From JBMNOU01 sp050943215 (GTDB taxonomy: Bacteria > Bacillota > Clostridia > Christensenellales > SZUA-584), in assembly GCA_050943215.1 (NCBI GenBank), contig JBMNOU010000017.1, positions 1 to 33,482 of the forward strand: 33,482 bases of DNA, written 5' to 3'. Positions 8,004 through 16,932 of the stretch are shown here, piece after piece. The position numbers and the translations under genes were made by a program. Under the pieces are notes generated by a model that ran no database searches, was not told the DNA's origin, and saw only the letters and a program-made list of their open reading frames with translations. Within the stretch, counting starts at the first letter, position 1; each line of letters opens with the position of its first letter.

Positions 8004-8498
8004 TTACTTTCTGACACCCGTGATATGTATAAACCTTATCTTTTGAAAAGAGTATGTTGAAAGCGGCCGGTCAATGCTATCGAAGGTATGCGTACAAACG
8101 AGTACATTCTCAAGGCTCGGAACATCTTTGATCGAAACAATAAATTGCGAATGCGAAAATCTTGGCACCACATCCGCAAATTGCGAAATATCCCCAGGCA
8201 TCACCTTCTGCATTGGTACTTCTACCCCCACCGGGCCGGGGCCTGTCTTGCGCGTCAGATAGTTATAGAGGTATACCACACCTGTCCAGGACGGGGAATG
8301 GTTGCTCGCACTTATATAATACCAGCCAAATGTCTCCTTGAAATTCATCACACTGCTGCCCGCATAAAGGCACTGAGAAACAAAGTTGGTGCAATCCCCG
8401 CCGATCCCATCGTAATCATAATATTTTGGATTGCGCAGCAGCGCCCATGTTTTTGCATACGCCACCGCTGCCTCCCTATCGTAAGTTTTAAGCGCCAT
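8004..8498 (-). CDS. Putative amidase-domain (Amidase_6) protein
   Basis: A 164-residue protein matching the putative amidase domain often found at the C-terminus of Clostridia cell-wall proteins. The N-terminal YDREAAVAYAKTWALLRNP and the GGDCTNFVSQ motif with a candidate nucleophile Cys36 are characteristic, followed by W-rich segments and GDISQF with later conserved histidine positions. The family resembles NlpC/P60-like cysteine peptidases and is thought to cut peptide or amide bonds, probably in the cell wall. No signal peptide is visible, so this copy may act inside the cell or leave by another route. The ribosome binding region GGCGGGGG overlaps an inverted repeat that could mask it. 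Confidence 0.85.
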   Translation of the reverse strand: MALKTYDREAAVAYAKTWALLRNPKYYDYDGIGGDCTNFVSQCLYAGSSVMNFKETFGWYYISASNHSPSWTGVVYLYNYLTRKTGPGPVGVEVPMQKVMPGDISQFADVVPRFSHSQFIVSIKDVPSLENVLVCTHTFDSIDRPLSTYSFQKIRFIHITGVRK

Positions 8499-8504
8499 AA
8501 AAAT

Positions 8505-8542
8505 ACCCCCGCCATATGATGTTTTATACTATGTACGGGGGT
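8505..8542 (-). promoter_or_regulatory. Inverted repeat overlapping the amidase-domain gene ribosome binding site
   Basis: On the minus strand ACCCCCG (8542-8536) can pair with CGGGGGT (8511-8505) across a 24-base loop. The second arm contains the purine-rich stretch before ATG 8498 and is followed by ATTTTT. It could be a weak terminator-like hairpin or a structure that hides the ribosome binding site. Confidence 0.35.
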
Positions 8543-8590
8543 CCATTATCGTGAACCGCTTTTAAATTTCTACGGAATATAGCCGTTTTC

Positions 8591-9367
8591 TTACTTGCTG
8601 TGCCGCTTTTTCCACCGACAGAATCGTGGCAGTTCGACTGCCTGTACAAAAAGGTCGATCGGCGTGACGCGTGACAGTATACATCGCACAATAAATACGG
8701 CCGACGTGTATACCGAACGCATACCAAGCCTTAATCCCATCTCCATGCAAAAAGCAGTGACTTTGGCACTCTGGCGCGCCAGCAGCGGTATCGGCGCCTC
8801 GCGTCCTCCCGCTTTCCTGAAAAACGGTGTGTTATTGGCAACCGGATATACAGGGATGACTCGTACATTTTTTGGGCACTCCAGACGATATGCACGGATA
8901 AACCCATCAAGCGCAAACTTTGTAGCGCTGTACAGAGCAAAGCCGGGCAGCACCATTTTGCCAAGTGCCGAAGACGTCACCATAAAATTCAGGCGCCGCG
9001 TCCTTTTGGCTTCTGTTAGCTTCTGCAATGTATAGATGGGGGAAATCACATTGACTTTAAATATCTGCGCGGTTCTTTCCCAATCCGCGTTACCGATCGG
9101 CCCATAATACGCAAAACCTGCGTTGGCAACAAATACATCGATCTCGCCGAAAACCCGCTCTACTTCCTTAAGCATAACGTCTACTGCTTCTGGATTTGAA
9201 ACATCACAGTCAATTGCATAGACATCCGGGAATTCATTCGTTATTGGCTGCGTGTCTCTGGCCACGCCCATAACGGTAGCTCCCGCGCGGCATAGGCGTT
9301 TTAACAGTTCGCGCCCAATACCTGAAGAAGCCCCAGTGATTACCACCCGTTTTCCTCTCAGCTTCAT
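8591..9367 (-). CDS. Short-chain dehydrogenase/reductase (SDR family)
   Basis: A 258-residue classical SDR oxidoreductase. The N-terminal Rossmann motif TGASSGIG (residues 11-18), the DCDVS adenine-pocket aspartate region, NAG (residues 82-84) and the catalytic set Ser132/133, Tyr146 and Lys150 (YSATK) are all present. The basic and Arg-bearing segment after the second strand (GVARDTQ) is more in keeping with NADP(H) than NAD(H), but this is only a tendency. The substrate cannot be told. The C-terminus (YTSAVFIVRCILSRV) is hydrophobic and may touch the membrane, as in SDRs acting on lipids. It lies 33 bases downstream of sbcC and may be read from the same transcript. Confidence 0.88.
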   Translation of the reverse strand: MKLRGKRVVITGASSGIGRELLKRLCRAGATVMGVARDTQPITNEFPDVYAIDCDVSNPEAVDVMLKEVERVFGEIDVFVANAGFAYYGPIGNADWERTAQIFKVNVISPIYTLQKLTEAKRTRRLNFMVTSSALGKMVLPGFALYSATKFALDGFIRAYRLECPKNVRVIPVYPVANNTPFFRKAGGREAPIPLLARQSAKVTAFCMEMGLRLGMRSVYTSAVFIVRCILSRVTPIDLFVQAVELPRFCRWKKRHSK

Positions 9368-9400
9368 TATCCTAACCTATTTTTCCTAATTACTGCTGTC

Positions 9401-12370
9401 TTATCCGTTTTGTGCCCTCACTCCAGGCCCTATTAGTGTGCTCCTCCCTCCAGATAATTTTTTGACCTCTATCTGCGTGTCAATTCGGTCTTTTAATGCA
9501 CTCATGTGAGAAATCACGCCAACCAGCTTGCCCCCCCTGTTGCCCAGGGAAGAGAGCGTCTGAAGCGCGGCCTCAAGATAATCCTCGTCAAGGGACGCAA
9601 ACCCCTCGTCAATAAATAACGAATCGATTCGTGTCCTGCCGGACGACATTTCAGAAAGGGCGAGAGCAAGCGCCATCGATACGATAAAGCTCTCACCGCC
9701 CGATAGGTTGCTGACCGGCCGGATATCCCCTGCCTGATACATGTCCATTACGCTTAGCTCAAGCGGTTTTGATGCGTTGGAAGTGTCCCTTATAAGTATA
9801 AACCTGTCGGACATTCTGCAAAGGTTGCTATTAGCATATCTTAAGAGCGCTTCAAACGTAATCCCCTGCGCAATGCGACTAAACTTGACGCCGTCGGCCG
9901 ATCCGATTAAAGCATTGAGCCTGTCCCATTTTGTACACATCTGAGATTGTTTTTTCTCGTCTTTTTTAAATCCGCCACGTGTTTTGATGTTTTGCATATC
10001 TGCCTTAAGCATTTGGATTACTGCACCCTGCCTTGCCGTTTCTTGCGATACGAGCACATTTAATTTTTCGGCAATATCACGTAAAACTTGGCTGTCTTTG
10101 CTGGCTGCCTCGTCAAGGTCGGCCGCCGCAGCGCAAAAATCGTCAACAAGTCCCTTTGTCTCGTCATCGCCTATACGAGGCGCTTTTACGGCCTCTGCCA
10201 CTTCTTTTAAAGCCTCTGCATATGCGCTATCAAGCAAATGGCCCAGTTGCGCAGCCGCGTCTTTCGTACGCGCAATATCCTTTTTAGTTTGCTCCAAATC
10301 TCTATATGCTTTCTCGTTGCAGTTGCGGCTTTCTTCCTTTGCCTTCTGTGCATTTTCTGCAAGAACCGTAGCGTCTGCCTCTTCTTTATCCGGATCCTTT
10401 TTACCAAAAAGCCGTATTCTCTCGGCAAATAACCGATCGTATAGCGCTTGCGTCCGACCCCTCGCCTTTTGGCGCGTATCCATCTGGCGCGCGATATCCT
10501 GTATCATCTGTTTGTTGTTTTCGATTACGAGCACGTCTTTATCCACTTCGCTTAGCCGCTGAGTCAGCTTAATTACAGTGTTTGCCGCATCGTTCAGCTT
10601 TGTTAACAGCCGGGTATTCTCGCGCATCAGGCGTTCCGCTTCCTCAAGCGAAAACCTGATCTCTTCGGCAGCGCTTACTGTTTGCGTGCCGGCTATCATA
10701 TCAGCAGCGCTTCCGCCGAGATTTTTAAGCGCGTTTTCTTTTGTTTCCGCAATGCCTGTCTGCAGTATGATCAGTTTTTCAAGCGCTTCAATGTTTTTAC
10801 GATTATCTAGCAGGGCCTGCTCAGCGCTTTTTTTACTGCTAAGTATTTGATTACGCTCAATTTCTACGGCTATCAAAAAACGATTATCGCATAACTTACC
10901 GGCGCTTGGGTGCTCAAGTGCGCCGCAAAGCGGACACGGCCTCCCCGGCTCAAGGTTTTTTCTTTCCTGCCCGAACCGCTCTTCCAGCTTTGCATATACA
11001 TACTTATCCTCAATCTCTTTGGCTTTCTCTCCGAGCTCTTTGTCGTTTGCAAACAGTTTTTTTTGCTGATCCTTATATTCGGCCATCTCTGACTTTGCTT
11101 GATTAATCAGGCGATGTGCCTCGGCAAGCGGCAGTGCGATGCGCAGCGCGTTAATCCGATGCTGCCAGCACGCTTCGTCTTTTTGCCCGAGGATTTTTCT
11201 TATCTGACTGCGGATATCGTTTTCCTCTTTTAACGCACGATCAAGATCGTTTTTTGCGCCTGCCCGAATGATATCGGCAGTATCTTTAGAGTCAAACAAT
11301 TTTTTCAGCTGGGCAGTGTCAGCTTCTGGCATATATTTTGTAAACATCCTTAGAATATTTCGTTTGTGTTCAGCAATCTTTCCCTGATCGTTTGCGATTT
11401 CTTTATCAAGCCTGGTGATATCAGTGCGCTGAGCCGCCATTTTGCTGTCCAGCTCTCTGACATTCTTCAGCGTTGTCTGCAATTCTTTAAGCGCCGTTAT
11501 TGCATTTTTCTCTTCGGTTACTGCCTTCTCAAACCTATCGGTCTTCCTTAGCAGTTTTTCCGACAGTGTTGCTTCATCTTGCTGATACTGTGCAAGCTCA
11601 TCATTCAGCTTTCTTCTTTTTTCAATGATGTCGCAGCAATAAGAAAATTTCTCCTTTAACCGGATATGTGTGGCAATCGCATTTGTTAGCTGTCCTTGCT
11701 CATATTTCAGTGAGGTGCGCTGCACCTCATCCAGCACAGCGATAGACCCAATCTTCACTCTGAGCAATTCAAGCTTATTCCTTTCATCTTTAGCCCGTTC
11801 AAATACAGCCGACGATATGTTGCGATAGATATCCATGTCAGTAATCTGCTCCAATATGCCCGCCCTATCATTCGAATCTGCTTTTAAAAATTCGGCGAAC
11901 TGGAACTGGGCCAGCATTATTGACCGTGTAAACTGGCCGAAGGTCAGCCCGGTAATCTCCACAATCTTTTCGCCCGCCTCTTTGATCATCGAAGCAATAA
12001 TCGACCCGGTACCGTCCGAGCCGTATTCCACAATTTCTCTTTTAACCGGCCGAAACGGCTTTTCTCCTTTTTTCCGCTCGTGTAAAAAAGTGCTTTTATA
12101 TCGTTTGCCGCGCGACCAAAAGACGGCCTCTGCCATGCACATTTCAGCGTGTTTCGACATAATCTCGTCATGCGTTTCGCTAATAGAATCGATTCTCGGT
12201 GTTTTTCCGTAAAGCGCAAGGCAAATTGCGTCAAGTACGGTGGTCTTCCCGGATCCGGACGGACCGACAATTGCAAAGAGCCCTTCTGAATATTCTGGAG
12301 CCGAAAAATCGACCTCGAACCGGCCTTCCAAAGAATTAATATTTTGCAATGCGATTTTTTCTATGCGCAT
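9401..12370 (-). CDS. sbcC: Exonuclease subunit SbcC (Rad50-like ATPase)
   Basis: A 989-residue SMC/Rad50-type ATPase, the large subunit of the SbcCD nuclease that opens DNA hairpins and protein-blocked ends. Walker A is GPSGSGKT (residues 36-43); the Q-loop region QFQFAEFLKA follows. Two long coiled-coil stretches flank a zinc-hook with PCPLCG near residue 480. The C-terminal lobe has the ABC signature LSGGESF, Walker B SLFIDEGFASLD and a switch histidine (VISHMSAL). Length is normal. Its ATG (12370) lies inside the end of sbcD with a GGGGAAGGAT site, a 10-base overlap pointing to translational coupling. Confidence 0.96.
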   Translation of the reverse strand: MRIEKIALQNINSLEGRFEVDFSAPEYSEGLFAIVGPSGSGKTTVLDAICLALYGKTPRIDSISETHDEIMSKHAEMCMAEAVFWSRGKRYKSTFLHERKKGEKPFRPVKREIVEYGSDGTGSIIASMIKEAGEKIVEITGLTFGQFTRSIMLAQFQFAEFLKADSNDRAGILEQITDMDIYRNISSAVFERAKDERNKLELLRVKIGSIAVLDEVQRTSLKYEQGQLTNAIATHIRLKEKFSYCCDIIEKRRKLNDELAQYQQDEATLSEKLLRKTDRFEKAVTEEKNAITALKELQTTLKNVRELDSKMAAQRTDITRLDKEIANDQGKIAEHKRNILRMFTKYMPEADTAQLKKLFDSKDTADIIRAGAKNDLDRALKEENDIRSQIRKILGQKDEACWQHRINALRIALPLAEAHRLINQAKSEMAEYKDQQKKLFANDKELGEKAKEIEDKYVYAKLEERFGQERKNLEPGRPCPLCGALEHPSAGKLCDNRFLIAVEIERNQILSSKKSAEQALLDNRKNIEALEKLIILQTGIAETKENALKNLGGSAADMIAGTQTVSAAEEIRFSLEEAERLMRENTRLLTKLNDAANTVIKLTQRLSEVDKDVLVIENNKQMIQDIARQMDTRQKARGRTQALYDRLFAERIRLFGKKDPDKEEADATVLAENAQKAKEESRNCNEKAYRDLEQTKKDIARTKDAAAQLGHLLDSAYAEALKEVAEAVKAPRIGDDETKGLVDDFCAAAADLDEAASKDSQVLRDIAEKLNVLVSQETARQGAVIQMLKADMQNIKTRGGFKKDEKKQSQMCTKWDRLNALIGSADGVKFSRIAQGITFEALLRYANSNLCRMSDRFILIRDTSNASKPLELSVMDMYQAGDIRPVSNLSGGESFIVSMALALALSEMSSGRTRIDSLFIDEGFASLDEDYLEAALQTLSSLGNRGGKLVGVISHMSALKDRIDTQIEVKKLSGGRSTLIGPGVRAQNG

Positions 12371-13563
12371 GTATCCTTCCCCTCAAGCTCGGCTACGATT
12401 TCGTTGAAGCAGTCTATCAACTCCTGACTGTGCTGGTTGCTAAAAGAGTTGTTTTCTATACACCTTAAAAATACGTCCTCTACTCTCATTGTTTCAAGCG
12501 TATCCAAATTGTCTGATGTCTCTACTATATTGCTTAAAATGGCTGCGTTTCTTATGCTGAGCACCTCGGCTTTTTTACCCCTAACTGCCTCATATACATC
12601 AAAGGATAATTCCGGAAGCACTTCTTTTCCGGTATACGTAACCTCAATCCAAACATCCTCATCCGCAATCGCTTTAAGTCCGCTTATGATCGTATCGTAA
12701 TCACCGCAGATCGTTTTCAACCGCTGGAAAACAGGCACTTCAATTTTTTGAATATCCTTTTTTGTATCAATCTCCAAAACATATTTTATTTGATCAAGCT
12801 CGGAAAAGCTCATGGGCAGCGGGGATCCGCAATATCGGATATGTGCTTTTCCCATAACGCACTGTTCACTGTGAATATGCCCGAGCGCCACGTAACGAAG
12901 CGCATCCGGAAAGATATCCGTACCCACCTGTCCTAAACTGCCCACATACAGGTCTCTTAAGCCGTCTCCTTCCCGACGGGAAGCCCCCTGTACAAAAAGG
13001 TGCCCCGTCGCGATGAGGGGCAGGTCTTCGTAGAATTGATTTTTGAAAAGAACTGCTGATCCGACTACCTCGCTATAAAATTGCTCGGTAGCAAGGGCAA
13101 TTTTATCATCGCTTGTCATAGAGTCATCATCCATTTTGACCATCTCGTTTTTCCGAAGATACGGCACCGCACAGCATATAGCGCCGGGCATTTTATCTTT
13201 GCCGTATAGCGTAATCACATGTCTTTCAGGCTCCGCAGGAAGCCCAATAATGTGAATGCGAAGGCGTTCTAGCACTCCGGCCGGTGCTTCAAGCAGCCCC
13301 GGAGAATCGTGATTACCCGCCACGATTACAACGGTATTACAGCATGTACCTAGCAATGACGTTAAAAAATCATAATAGAGTCTTTGGGCCTGACCTCCCG
13401 GCGTTCCCGTATCAAAAACATCACCCGATACGATTAACGCGTCGATCTCCCTTTCGCATATCTGCTCGGTGAGCCATGATAAGAACTTCTCATGTTCACT
13501 CATGCGTTTTTTCGCGTATAACGCATGTCCTATATGCCAGTCCGATGTGTGCAATATTTTCAT
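12361..13563 (-). CDS. sbcD: Exonuclease subunit SbcD (Mre11-like nuclease)
   Basis: A 400-residue calcineurin-type phosphoesterase, the nuclease subunit of SbcCD. Metal-binding motifs appear in family order: DWHIGH (residues 8-13), SGDVFDTG, GNHD, GHLFVQG and GHIHSEQ. The C-terminal capping region is about the usual length. The start ATG 13563 gives the typical MKILHTSDWHIG N-terminus; GGGAGG lies four bases before it, a little close. A TTG four codons upstream is the only longer option and is unlikely because it would sit within the ribosome binding site. It overlaps sbcC and should form a stoichiometric complex with it. Confidence 0.96.
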   Translation of the reverse strand: MKILHTSDWHIGHALYAKKRMSEHEKFLSWLTEQICEREIDALIVSGDVFDTGTPGGQAQRLYYDFLTSLLGTCCNTVVIVAGNHDSPGLLEAPAGVLERLRIHIIGLPAEPERHVITLYGKDKMPGAICCAVPYLRKNEMVKMDDDSMTSDDKIALATEQFYSEVVGSAVLFKNQFYEDLPLIATGHLFVQGASRREGDGLRDLYVGSLGQVGTDIFPDALRYVALGHIHSEQCVMGKAHIRYCGSPLPMSFSELDQIKYVLEIDTKKDIQKIEVPVFQRLKTICGDYDTIISGLKAIADEDVWIEVTYTGKEVLPELSFDVYEAVRGKKAEVLSIRNAAILSNIVETSDNLDTLETMRVEDVFLRCIENNSFSNQHSQELIDCFNEIVAELEGKDTCA

Positions 13564-13643
13564 ACATCCTCCCAACTCTAAAACACAGCTAGATTTGGTA
13601 TATTTATGTTCATTTTATCATGCGTTTTGTATGTTTTCAATGC

Positions 13644-13684
13644 AACTAAAAAAGGATGGGCCACTCGGCATATCCTTTTTAGTT
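13644..13684 (-). terminator. Terminator downstream of dapL
   Basis: AACTAAAAAAGGAT (13644-13657) is complementary to ATCCTTTTTAGTT (13672-13684), forming a long AT-rich hairpin with T-runs within the arm on either strand. It lies 14 bases after the dapL stop codon and upstream of sbcD, so it can insulate the two units. Confidence 0.75.
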
Positions 13685-13697
13685 CTTTGCTTTATGT

Positions 13698-14912
13698 TTA
13701 CAGCTTTAAGGCCGCAAACCGTTCCATTGCTTTGAGAGTGTTCTCACGCGTGTTGAACCCGGTCAGCCTAAAATACCCTTCGCCTGCGCTGCCGAAACCC
13801 GCACCTGGAGTACCGGCTACACCCGCCTCTTTTAGAAGCTTGTCAAAAAAATCCCACGAAGGCATGCCGCCTGGAGTTTGAAGCCAAACGTACGGAGAGT
13901 TTACACCGCCGAAGCATGCAATACCCAATGCCGATAGTCCATCAAGAATCACACGCGCGTTTCCGAGATAATAATCAATAATCTCTTTAATCTGCACCTT
14001 GCCTTCTTGCGAATAACAGGCAAATGCCCCCTTTTGCGTCACATACGGTACGCCGTTGAATTTAGTGGTGTGGCGCCTGTTCCACATTGCGTGAATCGAT
14101 TGTTTTTCACCTTTGCTGTTCTTTCCAAAGAGCGCCTTGGGTACCACGGTATAGGCGCATCTTGCCCCCGTAAACCCGGCGGTCTTAGAAAAACTACGGA
14201 ATTCAATCGCAACCTCTTTCGCCCCGTCTATCTCATATATGCTGTGAGGGATATCATCCTCTCTAATAAACGCCTCGTAAGCAGCATCAAACAGAATCAG
14301 CGCATCGTTTTGTTTGGCGTAATCAACCCATCCGGCAAGATCGGCTTTTTTCAAAACTGTTCCCGTCGGATTATTGGGATAGCAAAGATAAATGATGTCT
14401 ACCTGATTTTTGGGCAGAGCAGGTTTAAACCCGTTGCTGGCCATACACGGCAGATATATAATATTTTCATATGCATTGTTAGCCTCATCGAACGCTCCCG
14501 AACGCCCGGCCATAACGTTTGTGTCCACATAAACCGGATATACGGGATCAAGTACCGCAACGCGGCAGTTATCGGAAAAAAGCTCTTGGATGTTGCCGGT
14601 ATCGCATTTTGCACCGTCAGATACAAATATCTCATCCGCCGAAATCCCGAGCCCCGCAAAGTCATTTTCGGCTATCGCTTCGCGAAGCCATGCATAGCCC
14701 TGCTCTGGACCATAGCCGTGAAACCCTTCGGGAGTTGCCATATCGTCAATAGCCGCCCTCATCGCTTTAATAACGGCATCCGGCAACGGACGCGTAACGT
14801 CTCCAATGCCAAGTTTTATGACATTGCCTTTATGGGCACTGATCCTTTTTGCCATTTCGGAAAACAAATAGCTGCCTTTTAACCTTTGGTAATTCTCATT
14901 GATCAATAACAT
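13698..14912 (-). CDS. dapL: LL-diaminopimelate aminotransferase
   Basis: A 404-residue class I/II PLP-dependent aminotransferase matching DapL, which converts tetrahydrodipicolinate directly into LL-2,6-diaminopimelate, a precursor of lysine and peptidoglycan. Characteristic parts are the N-terminus INENYQRLKGSYLF, GIGDVTRPLP, the HGYGPEQGY segment, the YPNNPTGT substrate loop and the PLP lysine in SFSKTAGFTG (Lys243). Length is that of the family (about 410). ATG 14912 follows AAGGAG. It has its own consensus-like promoter and a leader of about 130 bases that contains two copies of ATAAGGAT. No other lysine genes are in the window. Confidence 0.95.
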   Translation of the reverse strand: MLLINENYQRLKGSYLFSEMAKRISAHKGNVIKLGIGDVTRPLPDAVIKAMRAAIDDMATPEGFHGYGPEQGYAWLREAIAENDFAGLGISADEIFVSDGAKCDTGNIQELFSDNCRVAVLDPVYPVYVDTNVMAGRSGAFDEANNAYENIIYLPCMASNGFKPALPKNQVDIIYLCYPNNPTGTVLKKADLAGWVDYAKQNDALILFDAAYEAFIREDDIPHSIYEIDGAKEVAIEFRSFSKTAGFTGARCAYTVVPKALFGKNSKGEKQSIHAMWNRRHTTKFNGVPYVTQKGAFACYSQEGKVQIKEIIDYYLGNARVILDGLSALGIACFGGVNSPYVWLQTPGGMPSWDFFDKLLKEAGVAGTPGAGFGSAGEGYFRLTGFNTRENTLKAMERFAALKL

Positions 14913-15051
14913 GTTCTTCTCCTTTTGTGCTTTTAACTAAATAATCAGATATGATTCCTGCAAACGCATCCTTATGCAATAAGCAGCATTGGTATCCTTA
15001 TGGTTTATATCACCCAAAGGATTTCTGTATATACAAAATTAATCACGTATT

Positions 15052-15080
15052 ATTTTACAATCGTGGGGCTGTTAAGTCAA
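15052..15080 (-). promoter_or_regulatory. Promoter of dapL
   Basis: The minus strand carries TTGACT (15080-15075), a 17-base spacer and TAAAAT (15057-15052). It begins 9 bases after the stop codon of the LysM gene, so dapL can be transcribed independently with a leader of about 130 bases. Confidence 0.7.
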
Positions 15081-15088
15081 CACTGGCG

Positions 15089-15739
15089 CTATTTTCGAGG
15101 TATGTGCACACTGATACCTGGAACGAATTCTGTGGGCTTTAGATGGTCATTTGCAGCAAGAAGGCTGCTGACGTGAATGCCAAATTTATTTGCGACGGAT
15201 ATCAAATTATCTCCCCTCTTAAGTGTATACCGCTTTGATGATGTCCCTGTTTTCTTTTTTATCTTTATCTTTTGTCCACCTTTAACATCCATCGGGCTGA
15301 CTTTGGGATTAAGGGAACAAAATGTGGTGATATCCATGTTATACCGCCTTAGCACATCAAAGAGCCTTTCATGCTCACCCAAAGTGTAATATTCATCCGA
15401 GGATTTTTTTATATTGACATATGGAAGGATGATCACCTGTCCGGGCAAATAATAAGAAGGATTCAGATATGGATTCGTACTGAGCATCGTTTCAACGGAT
15501 ATACCGTTTTGTTTTGCAATCCGAAACAGAGTCTCACCTCTTTTAATCGTATAGAACGCTCCTCTTGCACATCCGCCTTGCTGGCACGGTATTTTTATTT
15601 TTTGACCGGTCTTGAGCCTAGTATCATCATTTTGTTCTCTAAGCGCGGCTTCTTCAACCGAAAACTTCTTTGCCAAAAGAGCGAACGTGTCGCCTTTTTG
15701 CACATAATAGTCAAAATAGCTGTACGGACATTCTGACAT
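15089..15739 (-). CDS. Protein with four LysM domains
   Basis: A 216-residue protein consisting almost entirely of LysM modules, the peptidoglycan or chitin-binding fold. Four repeats of roughly 45 residues can be read: YYVQKGDTFALLAKKF, FYTIKRGETLFRIAKQ, YYTLGEHERLFDVLRR and RYTLKRGDNLISVANK, each followed by an N-rich turn and a GQ-type strand. The third is the most diverged. No signal peptide or catalytic domain is seen, so it may be a spore or cell-wall associated structural protein; many Clostridia spore proteins have this build. ATG 15739 is preferred because GGAG lies 8 bases upstream; a TTG 18 bases earlier is possible. It is divergent from the nad operon. Confidence 0.9.
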   Translation of the reverse strand: MSECPYSYFDYYVQKGDTFALLAKKFSVEEAALREQNDDTRLKTGQKIKIPCQQGGCARGAFYTIKRGETLFRIAKQNGISVETMLSTNPYLNPSYYLPGQVIILPYVNIKKSSDEYYTLGEHERLFDVLRRYNMDITTFCSLNPKVSPMDVKGGQKIKIKKKTGTSSKRYTLKRGDNLISVANKFGIHVSSLLAANDHLKPTEFVPGISVHIPRK

Positions 15740-15851
15740 TGATTCCGCTCCGTTCAATTATCGATTTCATTAATAATGTATTTTGCGATTAGCTAATTCA
15801 TGACGATATTCTCATTTAGACCTCTAAGCCCTCAGACATATTTATTATTGG

Positions 15852-15880
15852 TTGCACCGCTTTATGACCGGTGATATAAT
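15852..15880 (+). promoter_or_regulatory. Promoter of the nadABC operon
   Basis: TTGCAC (15852-15857), a 17-base spacer and a perfect TATAAT (15875-15880). The transcript would have a leader of about 120 bases before nadA. That leader holds TGCAA (N8) TTGCA (a dyad within 15920-15945), a possible operator site, and a near-palindromic AACGGCAA / TTGCGGTT hairpin before the ribosome binding site. No known NAD riboswitch was recognised. Confidence 0.75.
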
Positions 15881-16007
15881 AAAAAAGCTTAAATCAGCAG
15901 AGAAGGCAAGCAAAATATGATATTGCAATTTGTATTTTGCATTGGTAAAATGTAGACTAAACATAAAACGGCAACTTTTTTTGCGGTTAATTTTAAAGGA
16001 TGACGAT

Positions 16008-16910
16008 ATGCAGACTATTAAAGACGAGATCAGACAATTAAAAAAGGATAAAAATGCGATTATATTGGCGCACTATTATCAAACATCCGATATTTTGGAA
16101 ATTGCGGATATGATTGGCGACTCATATGCCCTCAGCAAAAAAGCAAAGGAAAACAACGCGGATGTTATCGTTTTTTGCGGCGTTCGGTTTATGGCTGAAA
16201 GCGCAAAGATATTAAGTCCGGAAAAAAAAGTACTACTGCCTGTCTTTAACGCAGGTTGTCCGATGGCGGATATGATAATGCCGCAGGATGTCGAACGTCT
16301 GCGGCACGAATACCCAGATGCCGCGGTGGTGTGCTACGTCAATTCATCCTCTGAAGTCAAAGCGCAAAGTGATGTATGCGTCACTTCCTCTAATGCGGTC
16401 AAAGTCGTCCGCTCGCTGAAAGAGAACAGGATTATATTCATACCCGATCAAAACCTGGCAAGTTATGTGGCAAGCCAGGTTCCGGAGAAAGAAATCATAC
16501 CGTTTCACGGTTATTGCGTCGTCCATCACCAGGTTAACGCGGACGAAGTGGCTGAAGCCCGAGCTGCTGTTCCCGATGCATTGCTGCTCGTACATCCAGA
16601 ATGCACACCTGCTGTTGTAAATAAAGCCGATTTTGTAGGCAGTACGGCCAAGATTATCGATTTTGCGACACGGTCTGACAACAAAAAATTTATTATTGGT
16701 ACCGAAATGGGTATTTTGCATGTGCTGAAAAAAGAAAATCCGGACAAAGAATTCTACTTGCTGTCGCCAAAACTATTTTGTACAAACATGAAAAAAACAA
16801 GAATGGACGATTTACGAGATGCGCTGAAATATGACCAGCATGAAATCATATTGAGCCAAGAAATAATCGAGAAGGCAAGAAAAAGCCTGGATCGGATGCT
16901 GATGTTTTAA
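16008..16910 (+). CDS. nadA: Quinolinate synthase NadA
   Basis: A 300-residue [4Fe-4S] enzyme that condenses iminoaspartate with dihydroxyacetone phosphate to quinolinate, the second step of NAD synthesis from aspartate. The N-terminus with AHYYQTSDI and the GDSYALSKKA loop is typical. Three cysteines spaced like the cluster ligands of archaeal and Thermotoga enzymes are Cys84 (AGCPMADM), Cys170 (GYCVVHH) and Cys258 (LFCTNMKKT). The length fits the short NadA type. ATG 16008 follows AAAGGA; a longer in-frame reading upstream lacks family sequence. It is the first gene of the nadABC operon, with 22 bases to nadB. Confidence 0.96.
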   Translation: MQTIKDEIRQLKKDKNAIILAHYYQTSDILEIADMIGDSYALSKKAKENNADVIVFCGVRFMAESAKILSPEKKVLLPVFNAGCPMADMIMPQDVERLRHEYPDAAVVCYVNSSSEVKAQSDVCVTSSNAVKVVRSLKENRIIFIPDQNLASYVASQVPEKEIIPFHGYCVVHHQVNADEVAEARAAVPDALLLVHPECTPAVVNKADFVGSTAKIIDFATRSDNKKFIIGTEMGILHVLKKENPDKEFYLLSPKLFCTNMKKTRMDDLRDALKYDQHEIILSQEIIEKARKSLDRMLMF

Positions 16911-16932
16911 GCGTTCTTTTGGGAGCTTTTTA

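Noticed and set aside
7916..8017. N-terminal extension of TypA
   Set aside because: It would overlap the amidase-domain gene and adds residues not found in the family; ATG 7915 gives the standard N-terminus.
14007..14882. 291-codon open frame antisense to dapL
   Set aside because: It lies wholly inside a clear dapL gene, has no family resemblance and its composition mirrors the opposite strand.
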